Position numbers and translations under genes: made by a program
Source: Macrotis lagotis
Taxonomy: Eukaryota; Chordata; Mammalia; Peramelemorphia; Peramelidae
Reading direction: 5' to 3'
DNA: 64,000 nt
Assembly: GCF_037893015.1 (NCBI RefSeq)
Contig: NC_133663.1
Span: forward strand, 224,292,064 to 224,356,063
The notes under the pieces: model-generated
Seen by the model: the letters and a program-made list of their open reading frames with translations, nothing else
Database searches by the model: none
What the model was told of the DNA's origin: nothing
In this document: in pieces, positions 10,433 through 21,254 of the stretch
Position numbering within the stretch: position 1 is the first letter of the stretch
Layout: each line of letters begins with the position of its first letter

Positions 10433-10621
10433 CTACAACTATTACTATTATTTTTTTATTTTAATTTTTTTTTCTCTCCCCCTTTACTTTATCGCTCAAG
10501 CGTGTCTATATTTTTTGGGGGAGGGGGGATTCTGTTTACTTTTAAACAAGAATATTTTATTAATGTATAAAAAATTATTTGTACAAAAAGAGAATAAATA
10601 AATATAAAAAATAAAAACAGG

Positions 10622-11166
10622 AAATGTCTCATGTTTAAAAATATTTGTAGTATCTCTTTTTTGTAGAAACAAAGAATTGGAAATTGAGGGGATGCCCATC
10701 ATCTGGGGAATGGCTAAACAAATTATGGTATATATGAATGTTATGGAGTACTATTGTTCTATAAGAAACCATGAGTGACTGGACTTTAGAGAAGTGTGGA
10801 AAGAATTAAATGAACTGATGCTGAATGAAAATAGTAGAACCAAGAGAACATTGTACACATTGCCAATATTGTGAATTGATCAACTATGATGGAGGTAGAT
10901 CCTCTCAGAAATTCAGAGATCTAGGACAACCCTGTTATGGACAATGCCATCCACATCCAGAGGTAAAATTAACACTGAATCCAAATGTATACAATGTACA
11001 CAAAATAATATTTAATGTTAAATACAAATACACATGTACATCTTTTATCACCAAGGGGAGGGGGAAGGGAAGAGAAGGTGATAGAAAAATGTATAACTTA
11101 TAAATTTGCAAATGGATGCATGATGAAAAACTATCATAGTATGTAATTAGAAAAATGAAATATCAA
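10622..11166 (+). mobile_element. Old L1 ORF2 3' region and 3' end, right part
   Basis: It continues the L1 broken at 7422: 'aaagaattggaaattgaggg', then the 'gaatggctaaacaaattatgg' and 'actattgttctataagaaac' blocks of the ORF2 C-terminus. A short 3' UTR ends in an A-rich tail. Confidence 0.8.
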
Positions 11167-11439
11167 AAAGAAAAGCTGTATCTTCATTGTCTCCAATTCA
11201 CCACCTCTCACAATTTGTATTATCTTCCTAACTTCTTTCTCTAAAGTTAACATCAATCTCTTAGATGCCAAATCTAATATTTTCCTGAGCCTGCATTTGA
11301 CACTGTTGATCACTCCCTCCTCTATTCTATCATTATCTCAGGGTATTTGTGACTACTCTCTTCTGGTTCTCCTTTCTGGTTAAGCTTTCCTCCTCCTTTT
11401 TTGCTGGTTCATATTTTGTTAAGGTCATTTATTTTTTAA

Positions 11440-11562
11440 AATTTATATGTGGGGGGGGGCAATCGAGGTTAAGTGACTTGTCCAGGGTCACACAGTGTGT
11501 CAAATATCTGAGACTGAATTTAAACTCAGATCCTCCTGATTCCAGGGCCAGTGCTCTACTCT
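11440..11562 (-). repeat. Old CORE-SINE, antisense
   Basis: 'ggttaagtgacttgtccagg', 'gtcacacagtgtgtcaaata' and 'cctgattccagggccagtgc' are the antisense body of a diverged MAR1/MIR-type SINE. Confidence 0.7.
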
Positions 11563-11794
11563 CATCTTCAATACCTAGATTGGTAATTGTGAGTATTTTT
11601 AAGGCTCTGTCCTGGACCTTATTTTATTTTCACACACTCTCCATCAGCTCCAATGAGTTTAACTATCATTCCTATTCAGATAATTCCTAAATCTATACAT
11701 CCAACTCCAGTCTCTTCCTAACCTTCAGTCTCAAAGGTTTCATAGACTGAGTCCTGAAAAAAAGCTCTTAACTAAGAAAGGCCAAGATTATCCA

Positions 11795-11975
11795 CTGTGT
11801 CACAGGCCACTGACAGTCATTTTGACTTTTGTTTTGCCTCTGAACTCTGATGACTCTGAAGGAGAGAGTAAAGCTGATGCAGCTGGTGCCTCACTTAAAT
11901 ACAATTCACAAGCATGTCAAGACTTCACCCTCTTGATGTCTTTAGTCCTTTTAGAAAACAAAGGATGAACAACAA
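11795..11975 (+). repeat. Unassigned marsupial SINE family, copy 1
   Basis: It contains 'ccactgacagtcattttgac', 'ctctgatgactctgaaggag' and 'gtctttagtccttttag', then 'aaggatgaacaacaa'. The same ordered blocks occur at 27105-27320 and, in reverse, at 53100-53285. It does not match the MIR core. Confidence 0.6.
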
Positions 11976-12869
11976 TCAGTTCCCTAGTAGATAAATCAAA
12001 ATGGATGATTCAAAGTAATCTCAAATTCAATATGTTCAAAAGAAAACATTCTTTCCTCCAAACTTCCTTGTTTGTTGAAAACTGCCATTCTTCCTCGTTC
12101 TCAAATTCTTAACCTTGTGTCATTCTTAAGCCTTACTTTTCCTCACCCCACATGTCCAATCACCTATCAAATCTTATTTCTATCTTCACACTATTTTTCA
12201 TATTTAATCTCTTCTACTCATATATATAGCCTCAATTCAAACTTTCATTACCTCTGATTATTTCAGCAGCCTCTGTAGTTGCTTTCCTTGCCTCAACTCA
12301 AAATGCTTTGCATGGAGCACAGAACTAGCCAGGTGGCTCCCTTTCTAAACTCCAGAGACTCAAATTGTCTTTAGAATCAAATATAAGCTCCTCTTTTGCT
12401 TTCAAATCCCTTCCCAACCTGAACCCAACCAATCATTCTAGCTCAATTCGACTTTGCTGCTCTTCCTACACTGTACAAGCTAGTGAAATTGACCTTTTTT
12501 TGGAGCTCACATACAGCATTCAATTTTATATATCTTCCTACTGAATATCCCTAGAGCCTGGAATGCACTTCTTTCTCAATTTTGCCTAATAAACTAGATA
12601 GAGAAGAATCCTCTTCAAGTCAAAACTCAAGCACTGCTTCTTTCTTTAGGTTGCCTTTATCAGCTTGACAACTATCCCTCCCAGATTCCTTGTATTTAAT
12701 TACTTTTAAAATTATTTGTATTCTGTGTCTATATATATATTTGTTGCCTTCTCCTCTTAAAAGACAAGTTCCTTGAAAGTAGAGAATTTCATTTTTGAAT
12801 CTTGATTACCTTACCCTAAGCTTGGCAGATAATAGGAGCTTGATAAATATTTGTGATTATTTATTTGAA

Positions 12870-13190
12870 TTCCTTTAATTTTTTTAAAAACATGAATAAG
12901 AAAATCAACAAACATGAACATTTCCATATACAAAGACCATAAAAGAGATGACATATTAATCTACTAATTGCATGAGGTTTACATAAATATATGGGTATAT
13001 ACAGATATATACATGTACCTTCGTGTATATATGTCTATATTTACCAACATTGCCCTAAAAGTCTGTATTTTCGAAAGTTACATGAAATTCTTTTCTTATT
13101 TTTATTTTTTGTATCACTATCAGTGCTCTTCACCATTCTTATTCCTTTCTTCAAATAAAAACTCTTCTGTAAAGAGATTGTGAAAAAGAA
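12870..13190 (-). mobile_element. Old L1 3' end, antisense
   Basis: Antisense A-rich L1 3' terminal sequence ('tttaaaaacatgaataaga' onward). It probably belongs with the old antisense L1 that continues at 13800-15270. Confidence 0.45.
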
Positions 13191-13194
13191 TAAA

Positions 13195-13790
13195 ACATCA
13201 CTTGTACAAAAATATTCACAGCAGCCCTGTTTGTGGTGGCAAAGAATTGGAAATTGAGTGAATGTCCATCAATTGGAGAATGGCTTAATAAACTGTGGTA
13301 TATGTATGTGATGGAACACTATTGTTCTATATTAGAAACTAGGAGGGATGGGAATTCAGGGAAGCCTGGAGGGATTTGCATAACTGATTGTATTCCCTAA
13401 CAACAACATGGGGATTTTGATCAGTCTCAATAGATTTGCTCATTCCATCAGGCACAATTTTGGGGTATCTGTGATGGAGACTACCATCTGTGTCCAGAAG
13501 AATTGTGGAGTTTGAACAAAGACCAAAGACTATTACCTTTAATTTTTTTAAAAAAATAATTATCTTATTATAAAATTTTGCTATCTTATTATGAAATTTT
13601 GCCATCTCTTATACTTTATTTTTTTCTTAAGAATATGATTTCTCTCTCATCACATTCAAATTAGATCAATGTATACCATGGAAACAATGCAAAGACTAAC
13701 AGAGTGCTTTCTGTGGGGAGGGGGGGGAGGGAAGCAAGATTAGGGGGAAAAACTGTAAATTTCAAAATAAATTTTTAAAAATGAGCCAAA
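13195..13790 (+). mobile_element. 5'-truncated L1, sense
   Basis: ORF2 C-terminal text ('ggaaattgagtgaatgtcca', 'gcctggagggatttgcataa'), the 3' UTR phrase 'gtgtccagaagaattgtgga', the G-rich tract (13719-13732) and the 'aaactgtaaatttcaaaata' tail of the young L1 family. Confidence 0.85.
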
Positions 13791-14679
13791 GGAAAAAGAA
13801 ACCCAAAAAACCTTTTCTTTACAGGAAACAAGTATGATCAAACAAAACATTTTATACTACCCATTCTGCATCCACAGTCCATCATCTCTCTGCCAACAGG
13901 TGGAAGACATGTTTCATCATCAGGTTTCTTGAGTCCTAGTTGATCATTGTATTGCTCTGAATTCTTAAGACTAAAAATTGGTTTTCTTTATAATGTGATC
14001 ATAATGTCAATAATTCTTCTGCTTACCTCATTATTCATCAATGCACATGTCATATCATATCTTTCTGAATTCATACTTATGATTTCTTATGTCACCTATT
14101 CCATTTTTCTCAAAACATAATTTGTCCAGTCATTCCCGAAGTGGTGGCATCAACTTGGTTTCTTTGCCACTATAAAAATTATACCCATCTCTCTGGGGTG
14201 TAGTAAAGAGCAAATGAAATAATGTTTGTAATATATGTAAACATTTGACACAGTATCTGGCACCAAGGGTACAATTAATAAATGCTTAGCTCTCATCCCA
14301 TTATAAATATTTTTGTCAGTATGGGCCTTTTTCTTCATTTTGTTTAATGCCTTTGAGATATATGCCAATAATAACAAAGGGTATAAATATATATATATGT
14401 ATATATATATATATAGTTTAGTAATTTTTGGAATATAATTCAAAATTGCTTTTCAGAATTGTTGAATTGATTCATTGATCCACCAATATTAATTTGCATG
14501 TCCTCCAATATCCACTCTAATATTAATAACAATTTTCCTTTCCTGTCATTTTTGCCAGATAGTAGAATGTGAGAAAGAGATTCAAAGTTGTTTTAATTTA
14601 TAATTCTCTTATTTTTGAAGCAATTTTTTCCACCTTGTTGTTTAAAACTTGAATTTCTTCACTTAAGAACTATCTATGG

Positions 14680-14837
14680 GGGTGGCTAGATGGTGCACTG
14701 GATAGAGCACCAGCCCTGGAATCAGGAATACTTGAGTTCAAATATGACCTCATACACTTAATAGTTACCTAGGTGTGTGGCCTTGGGCAAGCCACTTAGC
14801 CCCACTGCCTTGCAGAAACATGGGAGAAAAAAAAAGG
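14680..14837 (+). repeat. MAR1-like SINE
   Basis: Complete sense copy: ggtggctagatggtgcactg to ccttgcagaaaca plus an A-rich tail. Confidence 0.88.
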
Positions 14838-14952
14838 AAACCCAAAACCCTATCAAGAGTATTTAACCATTTATCACTAGAGAATGACTTTTTTTTAATA
14901 TCTTTATATGAATTCCTTCTTGACCTTGGATATTAGATTATAATCAGCTAGC

Positions 14953-15105
14953 TGGGGGCAAATAAGTAGCACAGTGGATAAAGCACCTGCCCTGGAGTCA
15001 GGAATACCTGGGTTCAAATCTGGCCTCAGACACTTAAAAATTATCTAGCTGTGTGGCCTTGGGCAAGCCACTTAACTCCATTTGCTTTGCAAAAAAAAAA
15101 AAAAC
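14953..15105 (+). repeat. MAR1-like SINE
   Basis: Complete sense copy with a diverged head (gggggcaaataagtagcaca) and a 14-base A tail. Confidence 0.88.
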
Positions 15106-15661
15106 CAACCTAAAAATATACCTAAAAAAGAAAAAATAGCTGTAAAAAAATTACCCCAGTTAACCATTTATCGTTTGAATTATATTAATTTTATGCAGAA
15201 GCTATTTGATTTTATGAAATAAACAGTTTCTCTCCTTCGAGCCTCCTTATTCCTTATATAGGACTTTTTTTCCCTATCAAATTTTTTTTTCATTTTAAAG
15301 ATTTTATTTATTTTTAGTTTTACAATTTTCCCCCAATCTTACTTCCCTCCCCCAACCCCCCCCCCCCATGGAAAGCAATCTGTCAGTCTTTACTTTGTTT
15401 CCATGTTGTACCTTGATCCAAATTGAGTGTGATGAGAGAGAAATCATATCCTTCAAGAAGAGACAAGAAGTCTAAGAGGTAACAAGATCAGACAATAAGA
15501 TATCTGGTTTTTTTTCCTAACTTAAAGGGAATAGTCCTTGAACTTTGTTCAAACTCCACATCTCCTTATCTGGAAACAGATGGCACTCTCCTTTACATAC
15601 ATCCCCAAATTGTTCCTGATTGTTGCACTGATGGAATGAGAGAGTCCTTCAAGGTTGATCA

Positions 15662-18600
15662 TCACTCCCATGTTGCTATTAGGGTATACAGTGTTTGTCT
15701 GGTTTTTCTCATCTCACTCAGTATCAGTTCATGCAAATCCCTCCAGGCTTCCCTGAAATCCCATCCCTCCTGGTTTCTAATAGAAAAATAGTGTTCCATG
15801 ACATACATATACCACAGTTTGCTAAGCCATTCCCCAATTGAAGGACATTTACTTGATTTCCAATTCTTTGCCACCACAAACAGGGCTGCTATAAATATTT
15901 TTGTCCAATGATGTTTTTACCCTTTTTCATCATCTCTTCAGGATATAGACCCAGTAGTGGTATTGCTGGGTTAAAGGGTATGCACATTTTTGTTGCCCTT
16001 TGGGCGTAGTTCCAAATAGCTCTCCAGAAAGGTTGGATGAATTCATAGCTCCACCAACAATGTAATAGTGTCCCAGATTTCCCACATCCCTTCCAACAAT
16101 GATCATTATCCTTTCTGGTCATATTGGCCAATCTGAGAGGTGTGAGGTGGTACCTTAGAGAAGCTTTAATATGCATTTCTCTAATAATTAATGATTTAGA
16201 GCAATTTTTCATATGGGTATGGATTGCTTTGATCTCCTTATCTGTAAATTGCCTTTGCATATCCTTTGACCATTTGTCAATTGGGGAATGGCTTTTTGTT
16301 TTAAAAATGTGACTCAGTTCTCTGTGTATTTTAGAAATGAGTCCTTTGTCAGAATCATTAGTTGTAAAGATTGTTTCCCAAGTTACTACACTTCTTTTGA
16401 TCTTGGTTACAGTGGTTTTATCTGTGCAAAACCTTTTTAATTTAATGTAATCGAAATCATCTAATTGGTTTTGGGTGATGTTCTCCAACTCTTCCTTAGT
16501 CATAAACTGTTCCCCTTTCCATAGATCTGACAGGTAGACTAGTCCTTGATCTTCTAATTTGCTTATAGTATTGTTTTTTATGTCTAAGTCCTGTAACCAT
16601 TTGGATCTGATCTTCGTAAAGGGTGTTAGGTGTTGGTCTAATCTAAGTTTCTTCCATATTAACTTCCAATTATCCCAGAAGTTTTTTATCAAAGAGGGAC
16701 TTTTTATCCCAATAGCTGGATGCTTTGGGTTTATCAAACAGCAGCTTACTATAATCATCTCCTGCTTTTACACTTAGTCTATTCCACTGGTCCACCACTC
16801 TATTTCTGAGCCAATACCAGTTTTGATGACTGATGCTTTATAATATAATTTTAGATCAGGTAGGGCTAAGTCACCTTCTTTTGCACTTATGTTCATTAAG
16901 CTCCTGGAAATTCTTGACTTTTTATTTCTCCATATGAATTTACTTACAATTTTTTCTAACTCATTTTTTTTCTGGATTTTTTTTTTGCAAGGCAATGGGG
17001 TTAAGTGGCTTGCCCAAGGCCACACAGCTAGGTAATTATTATATGTCTGAGCCTGATTTGAACTCAGGTACTCCTGACTCCAGGGCCGGTGCTCTATCCA
17101 CTGTACCACCTAGATGCCCCCCATTAAAGTAATTTTTTGGAATTTTGATTGGTAGGGCACTAAACAGATAGTTTAGTTTTGGTAGAATTGTCATTTTTAT
17201 TATATTAGCTCTACCCATCCATGAGCAGTTGATATTTGCCCAGTTATTTAAGTCTGATTTAATTTGTGTGTGAAGTGTTTTATAATTATTTTCAAAAAGA
17301 TTCTGAGTCTGTCTGGGTAAATAGACTCCCAAGGATTTTATATTGTCTGAGGTTACTTTGAATGGGATTTTCTTTCTAGCTCTTCCTACTGTATCTTGCT
17401 AGACATATATAGAAAAATCGAGGATTTATGAGGGTTTATTTTATAACCTGCAACTTTGCTAAAAATTGCTAATTGTTTCCAGTAGTTTTTTGGATGATTT
17501 CTTAGGATTCTCTAGGTAGACCATCATGTCATCTGCAAGGAGTGAGTTTTGTCTCTTCCTTCCCAATTCTAATTCCTTCAATTTTTTTTCTTCTCTAATT
17601 CCTGAAGCTAACATTTCTAATACAATATTGAATAGTAGTGGTGGTAATGGGCACGCTTGTTTCACCCCTGATCTTATTGGGAATGCCTCTAGCCTCTCCC
17701 CATTGAATATAATGCTTGTTGATGGTTTCAGATAGATACTGCTAATTATTCTAAGGAACAGTCCATTTATTCCTACACTCTCTAGTATTTTTAGTAGGAA
17801 TGGATGCTTTATTTTGTCAAAAGCTTTTTCAGCCTCTATTGATATGATCATATAATTTCTGATATATTTGTTGTTGATATAATTGAGTATACTAACAGTT
17901 TTCCTAATATTGAACCAACCCTGAATTCCTGGAATAAATCCTACTTGATCATAATATATTATCCTAGTGATAACTTGTTGTAATCATTTTGTTAAGATTT
18001 TATTTAAGAATTTTGCATCTATATTCATCAAGGAGATAGGTCTATAATTTTCTTTCTCTGTTTTAACTCTTCCTGGCTTAGGTAACAGCACCATATTGGT
18101 TTCATAGAAAGAGTTAGGCAGAGTTCCATCTTTCCCTATTTTCCCAAAGAGTTTATATAGAATTGAAACCAATTGTTCCTTAAATGTTTGGTAGAATTCG
18201 CTTGTGAATCCATCAGGCCCTGGAGATTTTTTCTTAGGGAGTTCAATGATGGCTTGTTGAATTTCTTTTTTTGAGATAGGGTTGTTTAGGTATTTAATCT
18301 CCTCTTCATTCAACCTGGGCAACTTAAATTTTTGTAAATATTCATCCATTTCACTTAGATTATCAAATTTATTGGCATAGAGTTGGGCAAAATAATTTTG
18401 AATTATTACTTTAATTTCCTCCTCATTGGTGGCGAGTTCACCTTTTTCATTTATGATACTAGCAATTTGGTTTTTCTTTTTTTTAATCAAATTGAGCAGA
18501 AGTTTATCAATTTTATTGATTTTTTCATAATACCAACTTTTGGTTTTATTTAGTAATTCAATAGATTTTTGCTTTTATTAATTTCTCCATTAATTTTCAG

Positions 18601-19390
18601 AATTTCTAATTTGGTATTTAATTAGGGATTTTTGATTTGTTCTTTCTCTAATTTTTTTAGTTCCATGTTTAGTTCATTGATTTCCTCTTTCTCCAATTTA
18701 TTCATGTAAGCATTTAAAGCTATAATATATCCCCTGAGAGTCGCTTTATTTCTGCCTTTCTGCAGTTGATCATTAGGTTTTTATGTCCTAGTACACGGTC
18801 AGTTTTTGTATAAGTTCCATGTACTGCAGAGAAAATGGTATATTCCTTTCTATCCCCTATCAGTTTCCTCCATAAGTCTACCATATCTAATTTTTCTAAC
18901 AATCTATTTGCCTCCTTAACTTCTTTCTTTTTTATTTTATGATTCAATTTATATAGATCAGGATGCAGGAGGCTGAGGTCTCCCACTAGTAGAGTTTTGC
19001 GGTCTATGTCTTCCTGCAGTTCTTTCAGCTTCTCCTCTAAGAATTTGTATGCTATCCCACTGGGTGCATATATATATTCAATATTGAAATAACTTTATTG
19101 TCTATGGTACCTTTTAGGAGGATAAAATTTCCTTCCATATCTCTTTTAAGGCTATCTATTTTTGCGGCTGCTTTGTCTGAGATAAGGAATGCTACCCCTG
19201 CTTTTTTTTACTTCAGCTGAAGCAAAATATATTTTGTTCCAACCTTTTACCTTTACTCTATATGTATCTCTCTGCTTCAAATGAGTTTCTTGAAAGCAGC
19301 ATATGGTAGGATTCTGGTTTTTAATCCACTTTGCTATTCACTTATATTTTAAGGGAGAGTTCATGCCATTCACAAAGTTATTACTAATTC
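15662..19390 (-). pseudogene. L1 ORF2 (endonuclease / reverse transcriptase), broken
   Basis: L1 ORF2p nicks target DNA and reverse-transcribes element RNA. Visible parts, N to C: endonuclease start with the CCFQETHL block (E catalytic, near 19290), the DLWR and YTIFSAVHGTYTKTDR region (18780-18870), RT finger region [12 protein letters not shown] and [14 protein letters not shown] (about 18020-18230), the RT active site LLADDMMVYL (about 17515-17545), a C-terminal cysteine-rich stretch CWKGCGKSGTLLHC (about 16060-16100) and the C-terminus near 15662. Frameshifts, stops and a SINE at 16975-17123 interrupt it. In the endonuclease the usual D-H pair of the SxIDH motif reads D-R, which would itself disable nicking. 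Confidence 0.88.
16975..17123 (-). repeat. MAR1-like SINE inside L1 ORF2
   Basis: Complete antisense copy, tttttgcaaggcaatggggt to ccacctagatgcccccc. It splits the L1 ORF2 reading between IPKNYF and LEKIVSKFIW, so it post-dates the L1 insertion. Confidence 0.9.
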
Positions 19391-20168
19391 TTTATTGCCC
19401 TCCATGCTATCTTCCCTGTGTTTGTATTTTTTGCCCCTTCCCCCCATCCATATTACCCAGTATTTTTTTTTCTGAATACCACCCCCTTCAGTGTGTTTGC
19501 CCTCCTATATCACCCCCTCCCCTTTCTTTCCCCTTTCCCTTCCCTTCCTTTTGTTGGTTACCCTTTTTTCCCCACTCCCCTTCCCTTTCTCCGTCCCTCC
19601 CTCCCCTTTTCCCCTTTTAATACTTGAAAGATTAGATGTTTTATAAGTTAACTTAGTATGTGCAGGTTGACTTTAAGCAAAGCTGATGAGAAGATTCAGG
19701 TGTTTCTCATCTGCTCCCTTCTTCCCCTCTATTACCATAGGTTTTTTGTACCTCTTAATGCAATGAGATTTACCCCATTCAATCCCCTCCCTCCTCCCTT
19801 CTCTTTCCTGTCCCCCTTTTTAAGGAGGTAGTGTTTTTTCTAGATCATTCTACCTGAGTCATAGAAAATTCTGAGTATCTGTCACTTCTAGTTAAATATA
19901 TTCTATCTAATAGAGTTAAAATTCTTGAGAGTTATTAGAGTCTTTCTCCCAAGTGGGGTTAAAGCCAGTTATATCCCATTAGATAGCAGTCTCATGGATA
20001 GATCAGGAATGTCCATCACTTCTGGATAGGTATATTCTGTCTGTTAGAGTTACAATTCTCAAGATTTATGAGAATCTTTTTCCCCATGCTGGGGTATAGC
20101 CAGTTTCAACTTACTGGATAGCAGTTTTTTTTCCCCTTTTACTGCCCTCCCCATTTTTTTTTACCTTT
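19391..20168 (-). other. L1 inter-ORF spacer, about 780 bp, purine-rich, with internal duplication
   Basis: On the element strand this is long G+A-rich sequence lying between the ORF1 stop and the ORF2 start. It includes two imperfect direct copies of a unit of roughly 125 bp (about 19860-19990 and 19991-20125), each with 'ctgctatc', an 'actggctwtaacccca'-like core and 'aactctattagayagaatat'. No coding frame is apparent. Confidence 0.7.
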
Positions 20169-21254
20169 TCATGTGTGTCTTGAACCTCCTGTTTGATGTC
20201 CAAATTTTCTATTTAGCTCTGTTCTTTTCATTAGGAATTTTTGGAATTCTTCCATTTCATTAAATGTCCATCTTTTTCCCTGGAAGAAAAGGCTCAGGTT
20301 TGTGGGATAGTGGATTCTTGGTTGAATTCCAAGCTCTCTTACTCTTCGAAAAATCTCGTTCCAGGCCCTTCGATCCCTTAACGTTGATGCAGCCAGGTCC
20401 TGTGTGATCCTTACTGTGGCTCCTTGATATTTAAATTGTTTCTTTCTGGCTGCTTGTAGTATTTTCTCTTTTATCTGATAGTTCTGGAATTTGGCCACAC
20501 CATTCCTTGGTGTTTTCATTTTAGGATCTTTTTCTGGAGGGGATCAATGCAGTTTTTCAGTAACTACTTTGCCCTCTGGTTCCATGATATCAGGGCCATT
20601 TTTCCATCACTAGATCTTGTAATATTAAGTCCAGGATTTTTTTATCTTCAATGTTTTCAGGAAGTCCTATAAGTCTCAGGTTGCCCTCCTCGATCTATTC
20701 TCGAGGTCAGTGGTTTTGCTGATGAGGTATTTTACATTTTCTTCTATTTTTTCTAATTTTTGATTTTGCTTAACTGACTCTTGCTGTCGCATGGAGTCAT
20801 TAGTTTCTGTGGACTCCATTCTTTTTTTAAGGGAGGAGTTTTCTTCATTAACCTTTTGCAACTCCTTTTCCAATTGGTCAATTATACTTTTGAAAGTGCT
20901 TTCCATTTGCTCAATTGAGGTTTTGAGAGAATTATTTTCTTTTTTGCATTTGCCTAATTGAGGATCTGAGAGAATTATTCTCATTTTGCATTTGTCCAAT
21001 TGATGATGTGAGAGATTTATTCTCATTTTGTAATTGTCCAATTGAGGATTAGAGAGATTAATTCTCCTTTTGTATTTGTCCAATTGTATTTTCCAAGGAT
21101 TTTTCTTGCTGCAAGGTATTGTTTCTCCTAAAGTTTCCAGTTGATTTTTAAGCTCCTTCCTTATTTCTTCAAGGAAGTCTTTCTCTGCTGAAGACCAGAT
21201 CGTATTCTCCTCAGATATTCCAGGTCTTTCTGAGTTAGGGTCTTTCCTTTCCAA
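20169..21254 (-). pseudogene. L1 ORF1 (RNA-binding coiled-coil protein), frameshifted
   Basis: The minus-strand frame from 21254 starts MERKDPNSERPG, passes through a long coiled coil, and is lost by a frameshift near 20680 at LENRSRR. The C-terminal part continues in another frame to 20169 and contains [17 protein letters not shown] and [14 protein letters not shown], the RRM/C-terminal domain signature of L1 ORF1p. The coiled coil contains a 14-residue repeat built on the pattern QLDKxKxRIxLSxP (positions 20899-21108). The protein would coat element RNA as a trimer. Confidence 0.88.
20899..21108 (-). repeat. 42-bp tandem repeat in L1 ORF1 coiled coil (about 5 units)
   Basis: Units of exactly 42 bp at 20899-20940, 20941-20982, 20983-21024, 21025-21066 and 21067-21108 share a core such as catttgtccaattgaggat. 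42 bp is 14 codons, i.e. two heptads, so unit gain or loss keeps both frame and heptad register. Confidence 0.85.

Larger units (their letters stand above)
7423..10609 (+). mobile_element. HAL1-like (half-L1) retrotransposon, copy A
   Basis: The element opens with GGGGCGGAGCCAAGATG, has a GC-rich 5' UTR of about 740 bp, then a degraded L1-type ORF1 (8166-9267). No ORF2, endonuclease or reverse transcriptase sequence follows. Instead there is a purine-rich stretch, three antisense SINE-like modules and an A-rich tail. It is flanked by a duplication of about 12 bp (AAAAACAGGAAA near 7408-7419 and 10610-10622) and interrupts an older L1. It aligns colinearly with copy B at 46445-49610, so the unusual 3' half belongs to the family and was not added here. 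Mobilisation must have relied on enzymes from an autonomous L1. Confidence 0.82.
11170..12865 (+). repeat. L2 LINE, sense, interrupted
   Basis: The C+T-rich L2 ORF2 region is recognised by 'ctgcatttgacactgttgat', 'aaatctatacatccaactcc', 'ccaatcacctatcaaatctt' and a terminal 'ttgaatcttgatta ... ggagcttgataaatat' 3' end. It is interrupted by an old SINE (11440-11562) and by an unassigned SINE (11795-11975). Confidence 0.65.
13800..15270 (-). mobile_element. Old L1, antisense, left part of an element split by the full-length L1
   Basis: Antisense L1 3' region: 'atcatctctctgccaacagg', 'cttgagtcctagttgatcat' and 'tggtttctttgccactataa' are the reverse complement of ORF2 C-terminus and 3' UTR. It is interrupted by a MIR/L2-type tail near 14205-14300, a TA repeat and two sense SINEs. 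The element resumes at 22464. Confidence 0.65.

Noticed and set aside
14681..14760. tRNA-like heads with box A/B-like sequence (GGTGGCTAGATGGTGC..., GTTCAAAT) as candidate tRNA genes
   Set aside because: They are the tRNA-derived heads of SINEs, followed by SINE bodies; no intact cloverleaf is expected and the copies are repeated across the window.
16124..16777. Plus-strand frames inside the antisense L1
   Set aside because: They are shadows of ORF2 on the opposite strand.
20899..21108. CRISPR-like array (regular 42-bp periodicity)
   Set aside because: There are no distinct spacers; the units are contiguous, coding-phase repeats in an L1 ORF1 coiled coil in a mammalian genome.
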